From assembly GCA_017962605.1 (NCBI GenBank), contig JAGCUY010000116.1, forward strand, positions 1 through 60,843: a stretch of 60,843 nucleotides of DNA, read 5' to 3'. Both the position numbers and the translations under genes were made by a program. Source of the stretch: Kiritimatiellia bacterium. GTDB lineage: Bacteria; Verrucomicrobiota; Kiritimatiellia; RFP12; JAAYLN01. Shown here piece after piece: positions 49,209 to 57,530 of the stretch. Every line of letters begins with the position of its first letter. The first letter of the stretch is position 1. Under the pieces are notes generated by a model. It saw only the letters and a program-made list of their open reading frames with translations, did not search any database and had not been told where the DNA came from.

Positions 49209-50978
49209 CTACCACTCCACCAACGCGAAGGAGTTGGGCTGCAGGCGCACGAGGACGATTCCGTCGGGCCGGAGGTCAAGCGGCACCTCCGTGTAGGTAC
49301 GGGCGGCATCGGTGACGTGGCACCGGGCGCGGGAGAGGTCGGCGCCGGAAACGGCGAGCGCCACGCCGAAGGGCGCCGTCGAGTTGTTGTCCTCGGAGTA
49401 GCGGGCGACGATAACGGCACCCGAGCCGTCCGCCCCCTTCGCCGCGACGGCGCGCACGCCCAGCGACTCCGCAACGGCGGCGCGGTCCAGAACCACCCCC
49501 GTCGCCGGGCCGTCGCCTACGGCGGTCGCGCCCGACTCGGCGACTTCGCACACGACCTGCGTGCCAAGCGCGGCGAGCTTCGACCATGCGTAGAAGGGGT
49601 AGTAGCCCTTCATCGGCCATAGCGTCGTCTTGTCGAAGAGGTTGTTCATGCCGCTGCCGACCTTCGCGTCGTAGAACATCAGCATGTCGAGCGGCTTCGA
49701 CTGGCAGTCTATCATCGCCGACATGACGAAAGCCGCGCCCTTCTGGTTGAAGCGACCCGACTCCACTTCAAGCGAATATACCCACTCGTCCGTCCAGCCC
49801 TTGACGTAGTTCCACTCGTTGAGGATCGACTCGGCCTTGCCGAAGCCGTATTTGTCCATCAGCGCCCGGACGGCGTCGCACCTTCCGGCGATGGTCTTCG
49901 GGTTTGTGGCATAGACGTGCCAGGAGAAGAAGTCAAGCGGCACCTCGTGGTCGCGGCAGTAGGCAAGGAATCGCTCGCCCCATTCCAGGTTCCCGCAAAG
50001 GGCGGGGCCTCCGATTTTGAGATGCGGGAATTTCGCCTTGAGGTGTTTCGCCGCCGTCTCGTAGAAGCGGAAGAACTCCTCCGCCGTGCCGCCCCAGCAG
50101 CGCGGGTTGCGCGGCGGTTCGCCATCCGATGGGTCGAGGTCCGGTTCGTTCCAGATTTCCCAGTATTCGATGCCGAACTGGTTCGACCACTCGACGTTCT
50201 TCGTCGTCCAGCCCTTGTCCACACCCCAGCCCCAGCCCTCGTTGTAGTGGCGGATGACATGCTCGCAGATGCGGGCCCACTTCGCGAAGTCCTTCGGCGG
50301 CAGGACGCCGTATTTCTTCGGCCCATGCTCAATCGTCTGGCCAAGGCGGAAGAAGACCTGCGTCCCTGCCCGGCGGATGTTGTCGAGGTAGTGGTCTGTG
50401 AAGACGAAGTCGTAGTTGCGGGGGTCGTTCTCGTCGGCGTCAAAGTCGGGGAATACGGCCGAAATGTCGCAGGTGTGGGGGCCGCCGGCGACGCAGTTGA
50501 TGGAGTCGTGGGTGCGGGCGAATGGGATTCGCGCCGCCTTGTATTCATCAAAGTTGCCGCGAACCTGGTCGCCGCCGGGATTCTTCACGGAGGGGCCGTT
50601 GTTCACCGCGTTCATGGGCTTGACGGGGCCGACCGCATCGGCGGGATCGACGGCGACGACCACTCGGCTCGCCCCGCTTGCGCCTGCGGATTGAGCCGCA
50701 AGCGCAAGCGCGGAAAGGGTTGGAGACGGATGCGGCGCGGAGGTGTCCGCAGTAGAGTCAAAACGGGACGTGCTGCTCATGGCGAATTGGAGGGGCAACG
50801 TGCAGAGGAGCGCCGAGATCGTGAGCGACTTGCCGAAGCGGTGCGGACGCGAGATGAAAAGGACCTTGTTCATCTTGTCGGAAATCAGCCGGTGCATATA
50901 CGCCGTCTTATCGACGTAAATGTTCTCGCTCTCAATGAGGTCCTGGAAGTCGCTGGTGCCGGTGTTTATTCGTTTCAT
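49209..50978 (-). CDS. Chimera: AAA-ATPase-like N-terminus fused to a GH39-like glycosidase
   Basis: A 589-residue reading frame. Residues 1-57 (MKRINTGTSDFQDL...HRFGKSLTISAL) are the start of an AAA-ATPase-like protein, cut immediately after the GKS Walker A lysine/serine. After a low-complexity stretch with a signal-peptide-like core (LSALALAAQSAGASGAS, about 88-104) comes a clan GH-A barrel (about 108-480) with acid/base Glu278 (EIWNEPD) and a likely nucleophile in SILNEWNYV, then a beta-rich C-terminus. An alternative ATG at 50780 would skip the AAA part. Neither start gives a clean N-terminal signal peptide, so secretion may be impaired. Confidence 0.72.
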   Translation of the reverse strand: MKRINTGTSDFQDLIESENIYVDKTAYMHRLISDKMNKVLFISRPHRFGKSLTISALLCTLPLQFAMSSTSRFDSTADTSAPHPSPTLSALALAAQSAGASGASRVVVAVDPADAVGPVKPMNAVNNGPSVKNPGGDQVRGNFDEYKAARIPFARTHDSINCVAGGPHTCDISAVFPDFDADENDPRNYDFVFTDHYLDNIRRAGTQVFFRLGQTIEHGPKKYGVLPPKDFAKWARICEHVIRHYNEGWGWGVDKGWTTKNVEWSNQFGIEYWEIWNEPDLDPSDGEPPRNPRCWGGTAEEFFRFYETAAKHLKAKFPHLKIGGPALCGNLEWGERFLAYCRDHEVPLDFFSWHVYATNPKTIAGRCDAVRALMDKYGFGKAESILNEWNYVKGWTDEWVYSLEVESGRFNQKGAAFVMSAMIDCQSKPLDMLMFYDAKVGSGMNNLFDKTTLWPMKGYYPFYAWSKLAALGTQVVCEVAESGATAVGDGPATGVVLDRAAVAESLGVRAVAAKGADGSGAVIVARYSEDNNSTAPFGVALAVSGADLSRARCHVTDAARTYTEVPLDLRPDGIVLVRLQPNSFALVEW

Positions 50979-51009
50979 GGGTCGCGTTCCTTGTATTTGC
51001 CGCCGCTCA

Positions 51010-51897
51010 TTATCCAACATTGCCCCGCCCTGCGAGCGCGTCTCTGGCGCATTCACGGAGGAACGCCGCGTCGGATTTGCCGACGAAAGGCGAGACGTAG
51101 GAGACGAACGCCGGATCGACGCCGAAGAGAAATCCGAACCAGACGAGAGCCTGGAGGTATTCGCCGCGCTTGTTGAGATGGATTGTGTCGCGCACGATTT
51201 CCATCTCCCCCGTATCCGCGCTCTTGCTCCATTTGAGGCGTCCAACCACATCGCCCGCCTGGGGCGGGAGGTCTGGCCAGCGGCAGGCGTCAAGCGCCGC
51301 AGGGTCGTAGGGGCGGAAGGGCGAAGTTTCGCGTTTGCGGCTCAGCCACACGGCGCGCCCCGTCGGGATCAGGCGCGCGATTTTCTCGTCCGCGGCAAAG
51401 CGGTCGTAGGCGGCGAAGACGCGCTCCGCCATTTCATCCTGGCCGAACCCCCACAGTCCGCCATCCCTGATGCAGACGTCATCGGCGCGGTAGGCCCATG
51501 TCTGCTGGACTACAATCTCAGCCTTGGGGCACGCCTTACGGACAGCTTCGACAACCGCGTGGCCGTGGGGCTGATAGGGGGCGTAGTCCCAGCTTTTACT
51601 GCTCCCCTGCTGAATGGCAACGACATCCCAGCCGCCATGCGCAAGCATTTCTCCCGCGCTCGCGTTGAACTCGCCATCGGGCCATTCGCCCGCAGCGAAG
51701 CCGACGCACCGCGCCCCGTATGGCCGGAACGAAGGGTCTGCGGCCGACTTGGCGAGGTTTTCGGCGTGGCGGTCCAGCGTGCAGCCGGCGATGCTCAGCG
51801 TTGCCAATGCCAGCCCGCGCCCTTCCGCCGCCGCCATTGGCGGAAGCTGCCGGTGCAGGCACGCTGAAAAACTGTTGCCGATTGCGAGGACTTTCAT
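51010..51897 (-). CDS. SGNH-type hydrolase (DUF4886 family)
   Basis: A 295-residue protein. Block I is GNSFS with Ser9 as likely nucleophile, and a late D-x-x-H motif lies in RDTIHLNKRGEYL, giving a plausible SGNH/GDSL catalytic set. No signal peptide, since the motif starts at residue 7. Relatives lie in glycan clusters and may deacetylate sugars, by inference. Its ends were the source of the remnant fused to the esterase at 46-47.4 kb. Confidence 0.8.
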   Translation of the reverse strand: MKVLAIGNSFSACLHRQLPPMAAAEGRGLALATLSIAGCTLDRHAENLAKSAADPSFRPYGARCVGFAAGEWPDGEFNASAGEMLAHGGWDVVAIQQGSSKSWDYAPYQPHGHAVVEAVRKACPKAEIVVQQTWAYRADDVCIRDGGLWGFGQDEMAERVFAAYDRFAADEKIARLIPTGRAVWLSRKRETSPFRPYDPAALDACRWPDLPPQAGDVVGRLKWSKSADTGEMEIVRDTIHLNKRGEYLQALVWFGFLFGVDPAFVSYVSPFVGKSDAAFLRECARDALAGRGNVG

Positions 51898-51938
51898 TTG
51901 TCGTTCACGGTTTCAATGATACCACATCGCCGCGCCAC

Positions 51939-53084
51939 TTATGCCGATTGGCGCTTCCGCCTTATGAATTCGGAGACTACCTCCCGCTCGAAATCGCGGG
52001 CGGTCAGCGAGCCGGCGCCAAGACCGCCTGCGATGTTCTTGAACAGGACTGCGGAAATACGTTGCTCCGGGATGATGAAGAAATGCGTCTCGTAGGAGCC
52101 GCTCCACCCGAAGGAGCCAGGCGGTAGCGGCTGTTCGGGCCAGCTCTGGCGGTGGATGACCCTGACGGAGAGGCCCCAGGACTCGGACTCGCCCCACAGC
52201 GCCTGCGGCAGCGACTGCGTGGCCATGAGCCGCACGGATTCCGGCTCCAGCACCCGCGTCCCGCGCCAGACCCCGCCGCAGCAGAGCATGGCGGCGAAGC
52301 GCGTGTAGTCGGTCAGCGTGGAGAATATCCGCATCCCGCCGGCCTTGAAAGTCGAGGAGATGTGCGGCAGCATCATGTCCTTGTGCTGCGCCGGCACGGG
52401 GTCGCCGCCCTTGCAGAAATACATGGTCGCCAGACGCGACCTTTGTTCGTCGTTTGGCGCGTAGGTCGTGTCCGCCATGCCAAGCGGGTCGAGGATGTGC
52501 TTGCGCAGAAACTGCTCGTATTCCATGCCCGACACGATTTCGACGATGCGGCAGGCCACGTCGAACCCGAGGTTGCCGTAGGCGGCCTTGGTTCCGGGCT
52601 CGAACTGGAGGGGATGCTCCGCGTAGCGTGGCACGATGGAGGCCAAAGTGGCGTCCGGCCCCGCTTCGACTAGGGCGCGGCACGGTATCAGTCGCGAATT
52701 GAGGCCGCTTGAATGGTTCAGCAGCATCCTCACGGTGATTGGCGTCTCGGTTGTATGCAACCCCGTCATCCGCTCCTCCGCGTCAAACTCCGCCGTGCGC
52801 ATGTGCTCAAAACCCGGCAGATAGCGCGAAACCTCGTCGTCGAGGCCAAGCAGCCCCAACTCTCGCGCACGGAGCACGGCGGCGCAGGTCAGGGGCTTAG
52901 TCATGGAGGCAATCCGCATGAGGTCGCTTTCCTTGAGCGGACGGCTGGCGACGATGTCCGCCAGCCCTAGGGCGTTCCCGCACACGACTTCGCCGTCAAC
53001 GCTGACCGTGTAGGACGCGCACGTCATTTCGCGCGCGGCAATGCCCTTTTCCACGATTCTGTCAAAAGATTCCAGCGTGTTCAT
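51939..53084 (-). CDS. Beta-lactamase-family serine hydrolase (class C/esterase type)
   Basis: A 381-residue protein. The Ser-x-x-Lys motif is SMTK (Ser60, Lys63), the Tyr-x-Asn motif is YGN in GTKAAYGNLGFD, and a C-terminal GWSGSYETHFFI replaces the KTG triad region. No signal peptide. The family includes esterases, D-aminopeptidases and penicillin-binding-like proteins, so antibiotic resistance should not be assumed. The ATG overlaps the stop of the upstream glycosidase (ATGA). A homologue with about the same length is encoded at 54.97 kb on the other side of that glycosidase. Confidence 0.85.
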   Translation of the reverse strand: MNTLESFDRIVEKGIAAREMTCASYTVSVDGEVVCGNALGLADIVASRPLKESDLMRIASMTKPLTCAAVLRARELGLLGLDDEVSRYLPGFEHMRTAEFDAEERMTGLHTTETPITVRMLLNHSSGLNSRLIPCRALVEAGPDATLASIVPRYAEHPLQFEPGTKAAYGNLGFDVACRIVEIVSGMEYEQFLRKHILDPLGMADTTYAPNDEQRSRLATMYFCKGGDPVPAQHKDMMLPHISSTFKAGGMRIFSTLTDYTRFAAMLCCGGVWRGTRVLEPESVRLMATQSLPQALWGESESWGLSVRVIHRQSWPEQPLPPGSFGWSGSYETHFFIIPEQRISAVLFKNIAGGLGAGSLTARDFEREVVSEFIRRKRQSA

Positions 53085-54964
53085 TGTGTTGGCCCGTCCA
53101 TTGCGCGGCACTTGCGCAAAAGCATTAGAATGATACGCCCCGATCCGCTTGCGTTCGGGCACCACGGCGAATACCACGGCGTGTCGTCGCGGTAGCGCTC
53201 GTTGACGTAGCATTCGGCCGTAATGGCGTAGCGGAGCGTGGCGTCAAGGACTTTTTCCGCGAGATCGTCGCGCCCGATGCGCAGGAAATTGGAGTGCCAG
53301 TACATGTCCGAAGCCGTTGTGTACCAGACATGCTTGTCGGCCTGGTTCTTCACTGGCGGGTGGTTGGCGCAAAGCCCCTTCGGCGTGGCCTTGCCGCTGC
53401 GAAGATGCCAGTTGTAGACCTTTACGACGTCGACCTCCGGCACGAAGCCGTTTGCGAGGCCGACATACAGCGCATAGCCCTGGTTGGTGTCGAAGTATCC
53501 GGCCTTGCGCAATGCGTCGTCGCATCCGTCCGGGGTAAGCGGGAGCCGCAGTTCGTCGGCGTCCTTCGCGGCATCGGAAAAGCGTGCGTAGATGCCCGCC
53601 AGCACGCCGCGCAAGTCATCGCGTTCGGCCTCGATCTCCCCGGCGCGCGGGTCGCCGAACAGGCGCGCGGCCTCGGCGAAGGCCCCCAGCGCATCCAGCG
53701 TCAGCATGTCGGTGAAGCACCACAGCTGCGTTGGGCGTGGGTTGTCGGTCGCCTGGCCGGGTGGGAAAAGCCCCGCGACGCAACCGGGCACGGGCTCGGT
53801 GGCGCGAATCCCGCGAATCCAGTCGAAGGCGCGCATCGCGGCCTCGCGGTGATGCGCCCACACCTCGCGCCTTCCGGTGTCGATGCAGTATCGGGCAAGG
53901 GAGTGGAGACATTCGCCGGTGTCGCACAGCCACTTGTTGCGGAAGGGGCCGATGCGGCCCTCGTCCGTGGCGTATTCGCGGAAGTAGAAGTCCAACGCGC
54001 CCTCGACGTATTCGCCGAAATCGCCGATGCGCCCCAGCGCGGCGAGCATGCACTTGCAGTCCCATGGCCATACGTAGCGCTGGAGCCCGCCCTGGCGCGG
54101 CAGGACGCAGTCCGAGCCGACGGGGTGGCAGAAGCACTGCAGCATCTGCACCGTGAGCCTCCGCACGAGGCGCAGCATCTCCGCGTTGGCGGCGAGGCTA
54201 GGCGGCAGGCGGTTGATCTTTGCGAGTTCTCCGGCCCAGAATGTCGTTGCCTTTTCGCGGGCCTCATCCCAGTCGCCCGGCTTCGCCTGGCAATCCGGCG
54301 CCGCTATGGAGAATGTAATCGAAAGCGGCCTCCCTGGCTCCGGCGCGGCGACGAAGCGGATTGCAGCGCCATCCCATTGCGCATCTGGGGGAAGCCCCTC
54401 CGCGCGCACGACTGCCGATTCGCTTGCCCAGGCGCAATCGCCGCACTGATTGTAGCCAGAAGGCGAGGCGGCAAGGAACGGCCCCGTCTGCGTCTCGTAG
54501 GGTTCGTAGAGGTCGGGCGAGCCTTTGACGACGAGACTTTCCTTCATTCGCCGCAAATGGACGGCCACGGGTTCGCGGACTGCTTCGCCGCCACCGTTCG
54601 AGAAGGTCAGGCGCAGGAAACAGGGGGGCTTGCGCCCGCCAGTTCCGCAGAAGGCATCCATGCGGACTGCCAGAGGGCCGAGACGCCACGCGAGGCCGTG
54701 GAAGGGCATGCCGTCCGGCGGCTGGATGTTTTCAGCGGCCTTGAAGTCGAAAGCGCTGTCATCCGCCCCGTGCATTACCCACAGGACATCGGCCACGAGG
54801 TCGCCGTATTCGACGCTCCAGTCGTGGCGGTGGAGATGCTCGCCGCGCATGACCTTGCCGTCGTTCCAGAGCGTGAACATGCACTCCGCCATCGGCGGAT
54901 GCAGGTAGCGGCGCGTTGTCCGCGGGCTTTCCCAGGATGACTGATTATTCCCTGTCTCTTCCAT
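53081..54964 (-). CDS. Six-hairpin glycosidase-like protein
   Basis: A 627-residue protein starting at the ATG at 54964 (an upstream TTG is possible). The N-terminal beta-domain (about 1-240) is followed by an (alpha/alpha)6-type region (about 250-610) with GGLQRYVWPWDCKCML, RNKWLCDTGECLHSL and YNWHLRSG. This is the layout of GH63/GH78/GH15-like six-hairpin enzymes, but I cannot assign a family or catalytic pair. No signal peptide. It sits between two beta-lactamase-family genes with 9-bp spacing and a 4-bp overlap, forming one operon. Confidence 0.65.
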   Translation of the reverse strand: MEETGNNQSSWESPRTTRRYLHPPMAECMFTLWNDGKVMRGEHLHRHDWSVEYGDLVADVLWVMHGADDSAFDFKAAENIQPPDGMPFHGLAWRLGPLAVRMDAFCGTGGRKPPCFLRLTFSNGGGEAVREPVAVHLRRMKESLVVKGSPDLYEPYETQTGPFLAASPSGYNQCGDCAWASESAVVRAEGLPPDAQWDGAAIRFVAAPEPGRPLSITFSIAAPDCQAKPGDWDEAREKATTFWAGELAKINRLPPSLAANAEMLRLVRRLTVQMLQCFCHPVGSDCVLPRQGGLQRYVWPWDCKCMLAALGRIGDFGEYVEGALDFYFREYATDEGRIGPFRNKWLCDTGECLHSLARYCIDTGRREVWAHHREAAMRAFDWIRGIRATEPVPGCVAGLFPPGQATDNPRPTQLWCFTDMLTLDALGAFAEAARLFGDPRAGEIEAERDDLRGVLAGIYARFSDAAKDADELRLPLTPDGCDDALRKAGYFDTNQGYALYVGLANGFVPEVDVVKVYNWHLRSGKATPKGLCANHPPVKNQADKHVWYTTASDMYWHSNFLRIGRDDLAEKVLDATLRYAITAECYVNERYRDDTPWYSPWCPNASGSGRIILMLLRKCRAMDGPTQ

Positions 54965-54973
54965 TGCCAAAAA

Positions 54974-56131
54974 TCAAACAGCGCAACCCATCACGCTCCG
55001 CTCGAATTCCACGCCCATCTCCCCTGCCCCGTGCGTGTCGTGCCAGCGCATGTTGCGCATGAGGATGGCGACAATTCGGTTTTCGGGGTCAACCCAGAAG
55101 TGCGTTCCGTAGGCGCCGCTCCACCCGAAACAACCCTCGGGCAGCCAGTCCTCATGGACCTTCACGCGGACGCCAAGCCCCCAGCTGTCGTTGGGCGCCC
55201 TGCCGGGCGTCCCGTCCGGAACGCGGGGACGCGCCAATTCCATGAAGAGTTCCGGCTCCACGACCGTCACGCCGTCCAGACTGCCGCCATTGCAGAGGAG
55301 AAGCGCGATCTTGGCGAAGTCCTCCATGGCGCCCGCAAGCCCCGCCCCCGCGCACTCGTAGGAGTCTGGGAAGCCCTCGAAGATCGTGCCTTGCGGCATC
55401 TCGACTGCCGCAAGGCGGCCGGACACGGTGCGGTCGTGCATGGCGACCATGCGGCGCCACTGCTCCTGCGAGGGGTGGAAGGTGATGTCGCGGATGCCAA
55501 GGGGGTCGAAGACGAACTGCCGCAGGAACTCGGAGTAGCGCATCCCGGACTTGATCTCGATGATGCGGGCCACGGCGTCGAAGGCCGCGTATGCCGAGTA
55601 GGCGGCCTGTGCACCGGGATCGAACGACAGCGGCTGACGGGCGGCGAAGGCCACGGCTGCTTCCAGCGAGGCGAACGCCTCGGGCGGTGCGGCCGCCAGC
55701 AGCCGCCCGCCGATCTCGGTTCCCGAAAGTAGGCCGCTGCAATGGCTCAGAAGCTGCCAGATTTTGATCTCGCCGCCCGCCTTGCGGGCGCGGACGACCT
55801 TTCCGTCCTCAACCGCGCCCACATCCATTTCGCCAAATGCGGGGAAGAACTTGCGGACCTCGTCGTCAAGCGAAAAGAAGCCCTTGCCGACGGCCACCAA
55901 CGCGGCCAGCCCGGTGATGGGCTTTGTCATCGAGGCGAGCCGGTAAAAGGCATTCGGCTCGATGCGGCGACCCGTGCGGATGTCGGCGACGCCCCTGGCG
56001 ATGTGGCAGAGGCGTTCGCCGTCCTGAATTACAAGAAGTTCCCCGCCGGCGAACGTGGCGCGGGCGAGATGGCCGTCGAACCACTCGCCGAGAACGCGTT
56101 TCAGCTTGGCGGGGTCAAGACTTGCCCGCAT
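54974..56131 (-). CDS. Beta-lactamase-family serine hydrolase
   Basis: A 385-residue protein with SMTK (Ser67, Lys70) and a Tyr in AAYSAYAAFDAV at the Y-x-N position, where Ala follows rather than Asn. GWSGAYGTHFW lies near the C-terminus, as in the paralogue at 51.9 kb. No signal peptide. Probably a cytoplasmic esterase of the class C fold. It follows a SUMF gene by 33 bp. The two paralogues flanking one glycosidase suggest a tandem duplication around it. Confidence 0.83.
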   Translation of the reverse strand: MRASLDPAKLKRVLGEWFDGHLARATFAGGELLVIQDGERLCHIARGVADIRTGRRIEPNAFYRLASMTKPITGLAALVAVGKGFFSLDDEVRKFFPAFGEMDVGAVEDGKVVRARKAGGEIKIWQLLSHCSGLLSGTEIGGRLLAAAPPEAFASLEAAVAFAARQPLSFDPGAQAAYSAYAAFDAVARIIEIKSGMRYSEFLRQFVFDPLGIRDITFHPSQEQWRRMVAMHDRTVSGRLAAVEMPQGTIFEGFPDSYECAGAGLAGAMEDFAKIALLLCNGGSLDGVTVVEPELFMELARPRVPDGTPGRAPNDSWGLGVRVKVHEDWLPEGCFGWSGAYGTHFWVDPENRIVAILMRNMRWHDTHGAGEMGVEFERSVMGCAV

Positions 56132-56164
56132 GGCCGGAAACTCCGAGCGGGGAAAAGATGGCGC

Positions 56165-57433
56165 TTAATCCAGCGGCAGGCAGAGACGGAAGCCGTCATA
56201 CGGGTTGGCCGAACCCGGTGAGAGGGAGAATCGGAAAGCGGAACGCATACCTTGTGATCCTTCCCAGTAATGAGCGGAGCGTATAACACGTTGCGATCCC
56301 GACACGGGGCCTTTAGGATCAGTCACCGACGCACTAGAGTAGGAATCTTCATACCAGTCTAGACACCATTCGTGATAATTCCCGTACATATCGTAGAAGC
56401 CCCAAGCGTTCGGTTGCTTGCGGCCTACGGCATGTGGTGCCTGACCACTGTTGCCGGTGTACCAGGCTAGGTCGTGTACATCGGGGTTTGTCCATTGTGT
56501 GGTGTTGTTTTTGCCCGTATAAATGGCGGTGGTCGTTCCGGCGCGGCAGGCGAACTCCCACTGCGCCTCGGTCGGGATGTCGAGGTCAAGCCCAATGTTT
56601 GCGCGGATGGCGGCCAGATAGCTGGTGAGAGTCGAAGACGATAGAGTGAAGTTGCCAACCGACGAACCTGTGTCGGGCCAGTTTATACCGCACTCGGTTG
56701 AACCGCGAAGACTGTTGTAGAGAACACGCCCAATGGGACACTGGTCAGGGTCATCCGTGCCGTATGGCGTTTCCTGTGCGCCGTAAACGGAAATATAGGC
56801 CGGACCGCCGAGAAGCGCATACTGGCGGCGCGTCGTCTCGTAAATCGCGAGGTAATAGTCCTTCGTGAACGTGACAGGGTGTTGCACCTTTTCCCTGGCA
56901 TAGTAATACTCTGTGCCGTCATCCGGCGAGCCCATCATGAAGGTCTTGCCGGCGGCATGGACTTTCTTCATCACGAGGTGGGTCGTGCGATACTTGTCGT
57001 TCACGAGGCCGCCGTCTGGGAGGAAGTCCAGGCCGGAATAGTAGGTGATGACCTTGGTCTGGAGGTCGATGTCCATCACATCGGGCGGGGCGTTGGTGGC
57101 CCAGGCGGTGACCTGCACCGAGACGGTCGGGTCGTCGAAGCGCCAGCCGGGCCAGCTGCGGTGCGCATACCAGTCAATCCCGTGGCTTCCGGCTGGGACA
57201 AGTTTGTTCACATCGCCCACGAGGTTCTGGATGTTGGCACCACCGATGGAGACGCCGTTCGTGAGGACATCGATCGTCACGCAGGCCGGTTCGTCCAGCG
57301 TGTAGGCGACATGGACGACACGCGAGGCGTTCTGCGAGACGCTGAAGTTTGAAATCTGCGGGTCGGCGGGATTGGCCAGCGCGGCGGCGCAGAGGGTCAG
57401 GGTTGCGAGGGTTGCAAGGATGGAGGTTTTCAT
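56165..57433 (-). CDS. Secreted SUMF (FGE-like) domain protein
   Basis: A 422-residue protein: signal peptide about 1-20, beta domain about 24-130 (ISNFSVSQ...VTIDVLTNGVSIGG), SUMF module about 150-422 with PTEAQWEFACRAGT, NAWGFYDMYGNYHEW and DGFRLC. It is homologous throughout to the C-terminal 390 residues of the GH5-SUMF fusion. The position of the FGE active-site cysteines reads RSAHYWEGSQGMRSAFR, without cysteines, so sulfatase activation is unlikely. The C-type-lectin-like fold suggests ligand binding. The ATG follows CTAACCCCTAACGACTAA repeat with no Shine-Dalgarno. Confidence 0.83.
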   Translation of the reverse strand: MKTSILATLATLTLCAAALANPADPQISNFSVSQNASRVVHVAYTLDEPACVTIDVLTNGVSIGGANIQNLVGDVNKLVPAGSHGIDWYAHRSWPGWRFDDPTVSVQVTAWATNAPPDVMDIDLQTKVITYYSGLDFLPDGGLVNDKYRTTHLVMKKVHAAGKTFMMGSPDDGTEYYYAREKVQHPVTFTKDYYLAIYETTRRQYALLGGPAYISVYGAQETPYGTDDPDQCPIGRVLYNSLRGSTECGINWPDTGSSVGNFTLSSSTLTSYLAAIRANIGLDLDIPTEAQWEFACRAGTTTAIYTGKNNTTQWTNPDVHDLAWYTGNSGQAPHAVGRKQPNAWGFYDMYGNYHEWCLDWYEDSYSSASVTDPKGPVSGSQRVIRSAHYWEGSQGMRSAFRFSLSPGSANPYDGFRLCLPLD

Positions 57434-57530
57434 GATGATTAGTCGTTAGGGGTTAGGGACTAGGGACTAGGGGCTAGGGGCTAGTCGTTAGTTGTAGTGA
57501 TTAGTTGTAGGGGTAGTTGTAGCGGCTAGC
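57434..57530. repeat. CTAGGGG/TTAGTCG-type repeat between SUMF genes
   Basis: About 95 bp of GGTTAGGGACTAGGG, GGGGCTAGGGG, GTCGTTAGTTG and GTAGTGATTAG units, reaching from the ATG of one SUMF gene to the TAG stop of the other. The plus strand has several G-tracts. Confidence 0.85.

Noticed and set aside
51939..56131. Beta-lactamase-family genes as antibiotic resistance
   Set aside because: They have SxxK but lie in a glycosidase operon, lack signal peptides and a clear KTG triad; esterase-type function is more likely.
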